DNA of 21,208 nt, from the NCBI GenBank assembly GCA_910592205.1, contig CAJVPJ010000594.1, positions 1-21,208 on the forward strand, given 5' to 3'. Below are positions 1-9,900 of the stretch, in pieces. How positions within the stretch are numbered: position 1 is the first letter of the stretch; every line of letters begins with the position of its first letter. Origin of the DNA: Paraglomus occultum (taxonomy: Eukaryota; Glomeromycota; Glomeromycetes; Paraglomerales; Paraglomeraceae). The notes under the pieces are model-generated. The model made no database searches. It saw only the letters and a program-made list of their open reading frames with translations, and had not been told where the DNA came from. Made by a program: the position numbers and the translations under genes.

Positions 1-202
1 CAAACTGTCACCGCAACAATGGGGTCTTGTATTAATCGTTGACATTTTGTTGTTGTATTAATTAGTCAGAAGCATTTGTTATAGTTTATCATCTATTGAT
101 ATTATATTATACAATAAAAGATAAAGAGCTATGCTATCGTCTGTATGATCTGTGTTACTGTGATGAAAAAATTTTTCGCAATTGTCCCATCTTAAAACGG
201 GC

Positions 203-225
203 TGACCCATTCTTAGAATGGGTCA
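203..225. repeat. Perfect 10-bp inverted repeat with 3-nt loop
   Basis: TGACCCATTC at 203-212 is followed by TTA and then its exact reverse complement GAATGGGTCA at 216-225. No gene lies immediately beside it and there is no T-tract, so it is not an obvious terminator. It may be a fragment of a small inverted-repeat element, but I see no matching second terminus. Confidence 0.6.
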
Positions 226-1145
226 ATTCCCAGAATCGGTCGTAACATTAGCAATACGTTGGTGTAGATAATATTAATGGTTAATTGTGCATAAAAAAAA
301 TTATTGATTTAATGTTAGTAAGCATATAGCAAGTTAAATTAATTGAGTAAAATGTTCATTATCGCAACAGTGCATGCAAGTCATAAAGAATCATTTATTT
401 GTGAGGAAAATAAATAAAAAAAATATGTATTAGAAATGCAATAAGGATTTAAGATAGTGGTAGTAGTAGCGGTTGAGATGTTAACATTTCTAATCTAATA
501 CTTGTAACATATGTTTATTCCGGAGAAAACAAGAGCTTGGGAAGGGCAAATACTTTGTATTTGTGGACAGTTATGTCGGGCAAGTTTGACGGTATATTAA
601 GTTGGCACGTTTTATATGCGCCTTTTTGTAATTGATGAAATATGTTTGATAGCCAATAAATAGATTATTATTATTGCGGCAAAGGTTTTGATTTTAAGGG
701 CTATTGATTAAGTGGCTAGTCAATAATTGGCGGATTCGTTACTTGCTTGTCGACTATTCAATGTTAGATCGTCGGAGCATTGGTAGCCACATTTCGTTAT
801 CACCAGTGTCTCCATCACAATAATCGATTGTGTGACGATCAACAAACTAATACTAACAACAAAATCAATCAATTATGATGAATCACACATCACTAACAAA
901 TGCTTTTACCCGCAGTAAATTATAGATTTGCTTGTGTTAAACCATTTTGATTTAGACGTATTGTATGACACAATCGACTATTGTGACTGCCACATCTGCT
1001 TTAGTTGATTTACTCGATAACCGATTTGTTATTTGGTTGTCGATCGCCAGATGACTGGTTGGCGTTGACTGCTTTGTTGACCATTTTGGGCATTGAACAT
1101 TTACGGAACGGAACGTATATAAACGACCCTCTGCTAACTTCAAAT

Positions 1146-1229
1146 GAAATTGAAATTGAACTTGAAATTGAATATTGAAGTTAATATTTAATTAATATTG
1201 AATATTGAATATTGAATAGTGATATTGAG
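1146..1229. repeat. ATTGA-rich simple-sequence repeat
   Basis: Imperfect GAAATT-like hexamers (about 1146-1180) pass into AATATT-rich sequence and then three perfect copies of ATTGAAT at 1197-1217. It is low-complexity, AT-rich and noncoding. Confidence 0.75.
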
Positions 1230-1335
1230 TAAAATAACCACAACACTGCCTGTACAACAATATGCATAAAATTTATCACAATATTGACTATAGATCCAGA
1301 AAAACTCTATTTAAAACTTTCTTAAAGAGAATCAA

Positions 1336-1409
1336 AGAATTTGATTCCTATTCGATGCAAAAAGTCAGAATTTGATTCCTATTCGATGCAAAAAGTCAGA
1401 ATTTGATTC
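1336..1409. repeat. 31-bp tandem repeat overlapping the 3' end of the TPR-LRR gene
   Basis: Two identical 31-bp copies occupy 1336-1366 and 1367-1397, with the first 12 bases of a third copy at 1398-1409. The shared start AGAATTTGATTC is the antisense of the 'ESNS' codons used in every LRR of the adjacent gene. The array therefore looks like LRR-derived sequence re-amplified with a period that is not a multiple of three. The gene's stop codon (1396-1398) lies at the junction of the second and third copies. Confidence 0.85.
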
Positions 1410-3309
1410 TAGACTTTGTCAAAACTTTTGTTCTTATATATCCAATCTGATTAGCTACAAGACCTAAAGAAGTCAAGGATGAATTTGATTCTAGAGCCTT
1501 TACCAAAGCTATTGTTCTTGCCTCTTTAACATTATTATCCTGGAGTTTTAAAGAAATCAAGGAAAAATTTGATTCTAGAGCTTTTGCCAAAGCAATTGCT
1601 CCTGTATCTCCAATTTGATTAGACTGGAGATTCAAAAAGCTCAGGGTGGAATTTGATTCTAGAGCCTTTGCTAAAGCTGTTGCTCCTGCATCTCCAATTT
1701 GATTAGACCAGAGATTCAATGAAGTCAGGGAGGAATTTGACTCTAAAGCCTTTGCCAAAGCTGTTGCTCCTGTATCTCCAATCTTATTATCATAAAGATC
1801 CAAAAAAGTCAAAGTCAAATTTGATTCTAGAGCTTTTGCCAAGGCCATAGCTCCTGTTGCTCCAATTTTGTTACACCAAAGATTCAAAGATGTCAGGGAG
1901 GAATCTGATTCTAAAACATTTGCCAAAGCTGTTGCTCCTCCATCTCCAATTTGATTAGCCTGGAAATCCAAAGAAGTCAGAAAAAATTTTGCTTTTATCA
2001 AAGCTGTTACTCCAGTATCTCCAATTTGATTAGCCCAGAGTTTCAAAGAAACCAGGGTGGAATTTGATTCTAGAGCTTTTGCCAAAGCTGTTGCCCCTGT
2101 ATCTCCAATTTTATTATGTTTGAGATTCAAAGATGTCAGTGAGGAATTTGATTCTAGAGCCATTGCCAAGGCTGTTGCTCCCCCATCTCCAATTTTATTA
2201 GCCTGGAGATCCAAAGACGTCAGGAAGAATTTTGATTCCAAAACTTTTGCCAAAGCTGTTGCTCCTGTATCCCCAACTTGATTAGATTGGAGATTCAAAG
2301 AAGTCAGGGAGGAATTTGATTCTAAAGCATTTGCCAAAGCTGTTGCTCCTGTAGTTCCAATTTGATTAGATTGAATATTCAAGGAAATCAGGGAGGAATT
2401 TGATTCTAGAGCCTCTGCCAAAGCTGCTACTCCTGCATCTTTTATTTGATTCTTTTGAAGATTTAGAGATATTAAAGAAGAATTAGATTTCAGAGCCATT
2501 GCTAACATTCTTGTCCCTGCATCTCTTATTTGATTCTTTTGAAGATTTAGAGATATTAAAGAAGAATTAGATTTTAGAGCTGTTGCTAACATTGTTATCC
2601 CTGCATTCCCTATTTGATTCCCACATAGATCTAAAGATGTTAAAGAATTTAGTTTCAGAGCTTCTGCCAATGCCACTGCTCCTCTATCTCCTATTTGATT
2701 GTATCTTAAATTTAAAAATGTTAAAGAAGAATTTGATTTCAAAGCCTTTGCCAATGCTGTTGCTTCTGTATCTCCCATTTTATTCTCTTGAAGATTTAAA
2801 GATGTTAAAGAAGAATTTGATTCTAAAGCTTTTGCCAAAGCTGTTGCTCCTGTAGTTCCAACTTGATTAGACTGAAAATTCAAAGAAGTCAGTGAGGTAT
2901 TTGATTCTAGAGCTTTTGCCAAAGCTGTTGCTCCTGTAGCTCCAATTTTGTTACACCAAATATTGAAAGAAGTCAAGGAGCAATTTGATTCCAGAGCTTT
3001 TGCCAAAGCAGTTGCCCCTACATCTCTAATTTGATTCCACTGGAGGTCCAAAGATGTCAGGGAAGAATTTGATTTTAGAGCTTTTGCCAAAGCTGTTGCT
3101 CCTATATCTCCAATTTTATTCCGTTGGAGATCCAAAGAAGTTAGGGAAGAATTTGATTCTAAAGCTTTTGCCAAAGCTGTTGCTCCTGTATCTCCAATTT
3201 TATTCCTCTGGAGATTCAAAGAAGTTAAGGAAGAATTTGATTCTAGAACTTTTGCAAAAACTGTTGCTCCTGTAACCCCAATTTGATTCCATTGAAGGTT
3301 TAAAGAAGT
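1396..3309 (-). repeat. 84-bp coding minisatellite (about 23 LRR units)
   Basis: The LRR region is a nearly regular 84-bp tandem array. On the plus strand the recurring core is 'tttgccaaagctgttgctcc' followed by 'tctccaatttgatta'. Unit 8 is one codon short and unit 16 is three codons short, all in frame. High DNA identity between units points to recent expansion or gene conversion. A preceding capping repeat (residues about 1150-1183) is more divergent. Confidence 0.9.
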
Positions 3310-6300
3310 CTGGGAGGAGTTTAGTTTTAATATTTCAGCTAAGACTCTTATGTTTATGGCTTTCACTTGGTGACAATCAAAGTCTAGTACTAATCTACTA
3401 TAGAAATTCTGCTTATTTTGTGTGTTTAAGTTATCCAGTAATGTTCTTAATGTTCTATATGCACTTGGCTTAAACAATTTACTAATATCATCAAATGCAT
3501 TATCATATGAATGGCAATAAAGGTAAATAATTCCTCTTAGAGCCAATGCAAAAATGTTGTATGGCTGAATTTCTAATATTGTGTTAAGATCTATTAGTGC
3601 ATTATCATGCTGGCCACATATGTAATAAACTTGCATTCTTACTATTAGAGTTGCTATATTCCTTGGCTGAATCTCCAATGCATTATTAAGATTTTGTAAT
3701 TCTTTTTCATTTTGATAAGGCTTGACTGTATCTGATTTAATATCCAATGCTGTATCAAGATTATCAAATGCAGTGTTATACTGTTTAAGCATAATGAAAG
3801 CACTTCCTCTTTTGCTCAAGATAATAATATCATTTGGTCTAAGCACCAACAATTTATTAAAATCTTGTAATGCATCTTCATACTGGCCTAAATTCAAATA
3901 GGCAGTCCCTCTGTCTTCCAGTTTAGCTGTATCAGTTGGTTGAATTGATAACTTATTGAAATCCTTTAAAGCAGCCTTATAGTGGCAAAGTTTCAGATGA
4001 ATTGTTCCTCTTGCATCCAATGCATTGGCATTATCTGGTTCAACATCCAAGAATTTGTTGAGATCAATCAATGCATCATCATACTTGTTGAGCATGTAAT
4101 AGGCTTCTCCCCTCATTTTTAATACATTAGCATTATTTGGTTCAGTGTCCAAAAATTTGTTGAGGTCAACTAATGCATCATCATACTTATTCAGCATGTA
4201 ATAGGTTTCTCCCCTCATTCTTAATACATTAGCATTATTTGGTTCAATATCCAAAAATTTGTTACAATCAACTAATGCATCATCATACTTGTTAAGCATG
4301 TAATAGACTTGTCCCCTCACTCTTAATGCCTCTACATCATTTGGCTTAGTATTCAAAATTTTGTTGAGGTCAATTAATGCATCATCATACTTATTTAGCA
4401 TGTAATAGGTTTCTCCTCTCATTTGTAATGCATTAGTATTATCTGGTTTAATATCCAAAAATGTGTTTAGATCAGCCAATGCATCATCATACTTAGTAAG
4501 CATGTAATAGACCTGCCCCCTTACTCCTAATGCATCTACATTATCTGGTTTAGTATCCAAAGATTTGTTGAGATCAACCAATGCATCATCATACTTAGTA
4601 AGCATATAATAGACTTGTCCCCTCACTCCTAATGCATCTGCATTATCTGGTTCAGCACCTAAAGACTTGTTAAGATCATCTAATGCATAATCATAATTAT
4701 TAAGCAAGTAATAGACATGTCCCCTCACTCCTAATGCAAATGCATTATCTGGTTTAATTGCTAATGATTGTGCTAGATCTCCAAGTGACTGTCTATATTC
4801 AGATTGCAACATGTGATATTTTCCACGCCAGGCCCAAGCATCTGCATTTTGGGGATTATTTTTAATAGCTTGTGTTAGATGTTCATAACATTCCTTATTA
4901 CAGTTTGAACTTTCAATATGTGCAATAGCAAGCTCACATTGGATGGTTGAACTATTAGGGTAATGCTCGAGTGATTTTTCCAGCCACATGATAGCATCTT
5001 TAAACCTCTTTTCATTGAGGGCTTTCTTTCCTTGACTGTATGTGGGATGCAGGCTTTTTGGTCTCCTTAATATCTGGGTAAAACTTTTCTTTGGCTTCAT
5101 TTTCAGCAAATATAAAAATTTTGACCTTTTAATAGAAGATTCTTCAATGTCATCATTTAGATCTTCTGCAGCAACACTGAAGTTTGTAGCTTTGCTTTGT
5201 GTTTTTATATAGCCAGTTGCAACAAATCTATTATACAAGGCCTTGTAAATTGGTGAATGTGGTAATTTCTCAGTATCAAGCATTTGAGTTTTGTTGCAAT
5301 AGAAACATTTTAATTCTTGGTAGTTCAATTTCATGAATTTTTCCAATGCCAAATGACTAATCTTGTGTTTACATGGTAGTATTCTGAAATCATCTGTCAC
5401 TTCTTGTGTAAATGGACAAGTAAGATGATCAGCAACCATATCTAAAATTAGTAAATCATTTGGATTTGAAGTAAGTAGTAGTTCCTCAGGTGTTTGGTCT
5501 GACAATTCCTTTTTCTGTGGCATTTCAGAGATTGTTCTGCCAATTATATGGCTAATATACTTGTGCTTATTGTCAATGTAATTCCTAATATTATGAAAGT
5601 TTTCATAGACCTGGTCCAAATTTGAAAGAGTTTCAATATGTGGATCTAGATCAACTTGTACAACTGCAAAAGTTTCTGGATCCTTTTCATGAATCAGCTG
5701 TAAGACTTCTACTGCTTTAAATTGAATATAATTTGTTGTCACTATGTCAAGAGATTGTTTTGCAAGATAGTAGCAATGAGCCAAGGTGCTGCTATTTTTT
5801 GTATACATGACCAGATTTTGAACAATTTCTAATACACCATACAATAATGAGTATGGATATGATTCAGGAGCATAGTTACTTGTACAATCCAATGTGTGTT
5901 TTAGTTTAAGCATAAACCTACCAGTCTCAGATTCTAATTTTGTAATTGCTCTGGTCCATTCCTGGTCCCCAAATCTCCACAAATCTTTAATAATCATTAA
6001 TTCACCTTTGCTAATCAAATCTCTGTTAATGGGAATGAGTGACCATTCAAAAAATGCCTGATACATGCAATATAAATATCTCCAGTCCTTATACCAGTAG
6101 TTGGCAGGTAGCTTAGTCTTCAAAGTATTGTCAAATTTGTAGTAAGTGGTGCTATTGTCAATTGGAGTTTCCACATTTGCAATAACCTCTGTAGTATCTG
6201 GTAAAAGCTCAACTAATGTGAGAAACAAAGTCTTTAACCAATTAATAACTTTAAACCATCTTGTCTCATCATCATTATTATCATCATCATTCATTACATA

Positions 6301-6858
6301 AAGAGTGTCACGAAGGTGTACAATTAAGAAATCAATATTGTAGTTCTGGATTTTGATGCCTTTCTTCAATACAGGATGTGAACTTTGTCCTGTATTATTC
6401 TCATTTAAACCCTGTTCTAGCACCCTTATATGATGCAGATGAACATCATACAACTTTGCAATTTGACCATATAAAGCCTCACGGAATTCTCTTCTCATCC
6501 TGAGAGGTCTCTTGCCATAAGCTTCCAAAGCTAACACATATGTTCTAAGATGAAGCTCTAATTCCATGCTAGTTGTTTCTTGATGACTGCTGTATGAGAC
6601 AATGTCAGTCCCAATTGTCTGCAACACATTTTCCAATTGATCAGCATCAAACTTAGCTTCAGCTGATGATAACAGACTGTACAATTTGGCAAAATGATAT
6701 TTTCTGTAGTTGTTCTTGGTGATTGACTCTAGTAATATCTTCAACTGCTCTCTTATCCGTGTTGCATTCAGATGCTCATTATCAATAATTGCGTTGGCAA
6801 ATAACAGCCGGTTGTCATCCTCATCACAATCAAAGGTAATCAAGTCACTATTAGCCAT
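1396..6858 (-). CDS. Degenerate RING/U-box, TPR and LRR repeat protein
   Basis: One uninterrupted 1820-codon frame, probably a cytosolic protein-interaction scaffold; no signal peptide or membrane segment is evident. Residues 1-470 are mostly helical and unrecognised. Residues 481-521 form a half-RING/U-box-like motif (C481, C496, H498, C518, C521), too few ligands for a full cross-brace RING. A basic linker leads to about 16 TPR units from about residue 604 (34 residues each, core 'RGxxYYMLxKYDDALxDLNK'). About 23 LRRs of 28 residues follow from residue 1184 ('TSLNLQxNQIGDTGATALAKAL'), of the NLRC3/ribonuclease-inhibitor type. From memory, RING-like plus TPR proteins form a large family in arbuscular mycorrhizal fungi; an LRR fusion is less familiar to me. 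An E3-ligase role is only inferred. The ATG at 6858 is the first in frame, but the frame stays open 27 codons upstream to a probable splice acceptor at 6940, so a 5' coding exon may be missing. The last LRR ends in a frameshifted tail (see findings). Confidence 0.9.
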   Translation of the reverse strand: MANSDLITFDCDEDDNRLLFANAIIDNEHLNATRIREQLKILLESITKNNYRKYHFAKLYSLLSSAEAKFDADQLENVLQTIGTDIVSYSSHQETTSMELELHLRTYVLALEAYGKRPLRMRREFREALYGQIAKLYDVHLHHIRVLEQGLNENNTGQSSHPVLKKGIKIQNYNIDFLIVHLRDTLYVMNDDDNNDDETRWFKVINWLKTLFLTLVELLPDTTEVIANVETPIDNSTTYYKFDNTLKTKLPANYWYKDWRYLYCMYQAFFEWSLIPINRDLISKGELMIIKDLWRFGDQEWTRAITKLESETGRFMLKLKHTLDCTSNYAPESYPYSLLYGVLEIVQNLVMYTKNSSTLAHCYYLAKQSLDIVTTNYIQFKAVEVLQLIHEKDPETFAVVQVDLDPHIETLSNLDQVYENFHNIRNYIDNKHKYISHIIGRTISEMPQKKELSDQTPEELLLTSNPNDLLILDMVADHLTCPFTQEVTDDFRILPCKHKISHLALEKFMKLNYQELKCFYCNKTQMLDTEKLPHSPIYKALYNRFVATGYIKTQSKATNFSVAAEDLNDDIEESSIKRSKFLYLLKMKPKKSFTQILRRPKSLHPTYSQGKKALNEKRFKDAIMWLEKSLEHYPNSSTIQCELAIAHIESSNCNKECYEHLTQAIKNNPQNADAWAWRGKYHMLQSEYRQSLGDLAQSLAIKPDNAFALGVRGHVYYLLNNYDYALDDLNKSLGAEPDNADALGVRGQVYYMLTKYDDALVDLNKSLDTKPDNVDALGVRGQVYYMLTKYDDALADLNTFLDIKPDNTNALQMRGETYYMLNKYDDALIDLNKILNTKPNDVEALRVRGQVYYMLNKYDDALVDCNKFLDIEPNNANVLRMRGETYYMLNKYDDALVDLNKFLDTEPNNANVLKMRGEAYYMLNKYDDALIDLNKFLDVEPDNANALDARGTIHLKLCHYKAALKDFNKLSIQPTDTAKLEDRGTAYLNLGQYEDALQDFNKLLVLRPNDIIILSKRGSAFIMLKQYNTAFDNLDTALDIKSDTVKPYQNEKELQNLNNALEIQPRNIATLIVRMQVYYICGQHDNALIDLNTILEIQPYNIFALALRGIIYLYCHSYDNAFDDISKLFKPSAYRTLRTLLDNLNTQNKQNFYSRLVLDFDCHQVKAINIRVLAEILKLNSSQTSLNLQWNQIGVTGATVFAKVLESNSSLTSLNLQRNKIGDTGATALAKALESNSSLTSLDLQRNKIGDIGATALAKALKSNSSLTSLDLQWNQIRDVGATALAKALESNCSLTSFNIWCNKIGATGATALAKALESNTSLTSLNFQSNQVGTTGATALAKALESNSSLTSLNLQENKMGDTEATALAKALKSNSSLTFLNLRYNQIGDRGAVALAEALKLNSLTSLDLCGNQIGNAGITMLATALKSNSSLISLNLQKNQIRDAGTRMLAMALKSNSSLISLNLQKNQIKDAGVAALAEALESNSSLISLNIQSNQIGTTGATALANALESNSSLTSLNLQSNQVGDTGATALAKVLESKFFLTSLDLQANKIGDGGATALAMALESNSSLTSLNLKHNKIGDTGATALAKALESNSTLVSLKLWANQIGDTGVTALIKAKFFLTSLDFQANQIGDGGATALANVLESDSSLTSLNLWCNKIGATGAMALAKALESNLTLTFLDLYDNKIGDTGATALAKALESNSSLTSLNLWSNQIGDAGATALAKALESNSTLSFLNLQSNQIGDTGAIALAKALESNFSLISLKLQDNNVKEARTIALVKALESNSSLTSLGLVANQIGYIRTKVLTKSRIKF
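3430..5049 (-). repeat. 102-bp coding tandem repeat (about 16 TPR units)
   Basis: Units 4-10 of the TPR array are close to identical at the DNA level and keep a strict 102-bp period, with 'gcatcatcatacttgttgag' or close variants recurring on the plus strand. The outer units (1-3 and 11-16) have diverged, and one unit near 3700 has lost part of its first helix. This fits central amplification flanked by older repeats. Confidence 0.85.
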
Positions 6859-6960
6859 GTCTCCAAGTTCTGCATCCTCTATCTGCTTTAGTTTGCCTTT
6901 TTCTCTGTTTGAGGTTGAAGATGATTGCTGTCCGATTTCCTAATAATGTTATGTTGGTTC
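6859..6960 (-). other. Probable 5' exon extension and splice acceptor of the TPR-LRR gene
   Basis: Reading upstream of ATG 6858, the frame is open for 27 codons of plausible polar sequence (EIGQQSSSTSNRE...) to an in-frame TAG at 6940-6942. That TAG is the end of TTATTAG, a good 3' splice site (AG at 6941-6940). A fungal-type branch sequence TGACTAAT sits about 20 nt upstream (near 6961-6968). One in-phase donor candidate is GTACGT at 7140, after an open frame from about 7308, but that frame's composition is unconvincing and it starts with TTG. The intron could also lie wholly in the 5' UTR. Confidence 0.4.
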
Positions 6961-9900
6961 ATTAGTCACATTGAATTACGAATTCCAACGCTTAAGTAAT
7001 CATTCACAGACATATTACCCATGCTTCTGCCATCGCTGAATACTCTTATGTAAAGATTCGATTTTATATGACTTTATTGTCTTATGTAAAGATTCAAACG
7101 TTGAAAACCGCTTGCAAATGACATAATGTGTGCTACGTACCGAAACCAATGGACAAACCAGAATTTGTGCCATACAATAATAATAACAATCGACTCTGCG
7201 TGGTACGAATTTAGTAGATATAGATGGATATTGAAATAATTTATATAATTCTCCTATGAACATGAACGTACGCCTATTCACTTCAGTATGATAAACACAC
7301 CTACCCAAGAGATACTAAAAGCTAATGTGTTAGAACATAAATGCGTAAATTTACCATGGCACTTTCTGTGGTACGCTATTTGTCAAGTTTAGAATATTAG
7401 CTAGAGTAACAAAATAGTTAAGAGGCTTTGCCTCTTCGTTTTCATGACCAATATTAATCATAGTAATGGCAAATGTAATGAGTTTTGTAAAATGAAAATG
7501 TATAATAAATAATCGGCTGCAAATATTAGCGCTGTTACATAAATTCTCGTTGGTTTATTTTTATATTTTGTTAAATGTTGCGATCTTTTTTAGGAGAATC
7601 TGTCGGAGTGTAGTTTTTGATGGCTGGTGAGGATCGAGTATCATCAGCATGAAGCGTAAATGTTGAATTTCGGCAATCTTTGAGCAAAGTGGTATTTCTT
7701 CGAAAAGAAAATTTTCAAGCGTAATCGGTCACAATAACAACACAAAGCACGAGAAATTGCGCATACTCTTTTGTGCGAATGGATGAAGCGTAACTTCTTT
7801 ATTAACATGATGGACACCCATATTAAGCGCAAGATGAATTGTATTGTATTGTGAATCGACGATTGGAGTTCCGTTTGAGGATTCCCTAACATTAGTCTAG
7901 ACTTATACATTGTTCGGATGTCGATAATCTGCCGATCTGAAGCAGGTTGATTGTCATTGGTCCATCATGTCTACCTCTCGAAATTTATCACCTAATCTTC
8001 CCTAATAGCGTCATACTATTACGTAAACACTAAAAAATAATTGCAAGTCAGGCTGCATACTAGCAGGGCGCGACATGTAGGAAAGCAGGTGTCGCTTGTA
8101 GCTCTCGATGCCATTCTTCAAATATTGTAATAACAAAAACAATTAGACATTCATTAATGTTATAATAAAGAAGGTCATCGCTCGCATTTCTTTGCACAAG
8201 GGGTTACCAGAAAAATGGATCAATGACGAGCAACCTGTACGGAATGAGTGAAAGGAACTAGATTTTTCGGGATTTGTCTCAGCGCAAAAGCAATTACAAT
8301 AGAAGTCTAATACATTTAAACTGCAAAGATTAGTTATAATAACAAGTGATGGGTTAATTTTTGGAAGCAATAGTGAGAAGTGTTGGAATGATGAATAGTA
8401 ACGACAATAGTAAGATTTTACTTACTATTAGCACGAAGTATGTAGAAAAGTAAAAATTGGAAATAGCGTTTGAGTGGTAGAGAACATTTGCGGATAGTCT
8501 CCAATAATCAGAACACCTGTTTTTCTGAATGACATCTTTATTATGCACAATTTTTCTTATATTTTAGAATGTACCGCATTTTTATTATTTAATATGAGGA
8601 GAGCTACGTGTAATGTTATGTGATAAAAAAAAATATATATTTATTGTTTTTTATAAGTAAACATCTTCTTGATTTTAACTAGCCAACCAGTCCAATTATG
8701 GCAGCCACGGTCAACTCTAACTTTGTTTCTAGTCCAAATGCAAATAAAAAAATGTAATGATAATTATTATTTTAACGTTTCTAAGCGTAAATTGCCTAAG
8801 CTATTTATTAATATTTAATTAAGATACATAATATTAAACCTCATTTCTTCTATACTGGCTTCAAAACAATATAAGTAAATTAACATATATCAATATAACT
8901 ATCTCAAGGTATTCAAGCATACATACAGTATCATACAATAGATAGAGGTTACCCAAGTGCGCCGAATGAAGACCTTGAAACTTCAAGCATACATATATCT
9001 CCTCTATGTTATTACTTACTATCATTATTACACTGACAGACATGTTAACATTTGGTATGTTACAAATATTACTATGTAAATATGAGACTTAACATAAATA
9101 ATAAAATTATGAGGCATTGATAAAATATTTATAATGAAAGCTGGCAAACTAAAGTAATATTAGAATGCTTGCATTGACAGTTATGTCGAAATTGCTTCGA
9201 ATAGTTAACATTAGCATCAGCAATAATAAAAATTTGTTTACCGTTACAAATTTGGCACGCGATTTGTGAGGAATCGAACAAGTTATAAAAATCGTTTCAT
9301 TCGAGTAAGTCCTATTAGTACATACAAACATCAAAAGCAAAAAAACAATAGTTGAAACCCATCGACCAAATTACAGCCGAGAAGACGGAGAAACGCTAGT
9401 CTCTATTTTTCGGCCCTCAATGACATGACATACGACTTTGAACGTGGTCATCTGATTGCTTAATGTATAACGCGACTCACAACGTCGTGAGTGCATCAAG
9501 ATCACGCCGGTTTATTTGTGCAGACACGAGGTGATACTCTTCTCCAATTTTATTTTATCCACGCTTTCGTGTGCTCTGCGACATTTGAGCCGTCGGTCAC
9601 CTCCCACACCTTTCACATACCTGTATTTCCCACACAACAACACTCACGGTCTCCTGATCTTCGGCTTATCAATTATTGAAAGCTTTTTACTTTCGCCCTC
9701 CCGCTCTGAGACTGAAGAAGGCCGCACTTCATGACTTGCAGCCGTGAAAACCGTGTCAGACGTGATACTATTGTTATATGCAAACTGGTTGGGCGCGCCC
9801 GAAAATTATTTCCACATACAAAGAAATTTCAATGTCTTGAAACATTTCAGAAAATGCCCAGCAAGTCGGCGATTAGGGATAGGATAATAATAGGTTCGGT

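Larger units (their letters stand above)
1..1395. other. Intergenic region downstream of the TPR-LRR gene
   Basis: AT-rich stretch with no convincing coding sequence. The only open frame of note (952-1143, minus strand) has no recognisable motif and no splice context, so I do not call it. The region contains a short perfect hairpin, an ATTGA-rich simple repeat and a 31-bp tandem repeat next to the end of the TPR-LRR gene, each listed separately. It should include that gene's 3' UTR, but I could not fix a polyadenylation signal. Confidence 0.6.

Noticed and set aside
455-480. TAGTGGTAG resembling a tRNA D-loop
   Set aside because: It is part of a short GTA repeat; no other tRNA arms are present.
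2057-3275. Plus-strand open frames inside the LRR region
   Set aside because: They are antisense shadows of the 84-bp repeat; their apparent repeats follow from the coding strand.
1396-3309. Regularly spaced repeats resembling a CRISPR-like or noncoding satellite array
   Set aside because: The 84-bp period is in frame and encodes 28-residue LRRs with conserved hydrophobic positions, so the repeats are coding.
7644-8548. Minus-strand frames of 64-88 codons
   Set aside because: They lack recognisable domains or supporting splice sites and have low-complexity composition typical of chance frames.
9240-9290. GAATCGAAC (reverse GTTCGATTC) as a tRNA T-loop
   Set aside because: The flanking bases do not form a T-stem and there is no matching D-arm, anticodon arm or acceptor stem.
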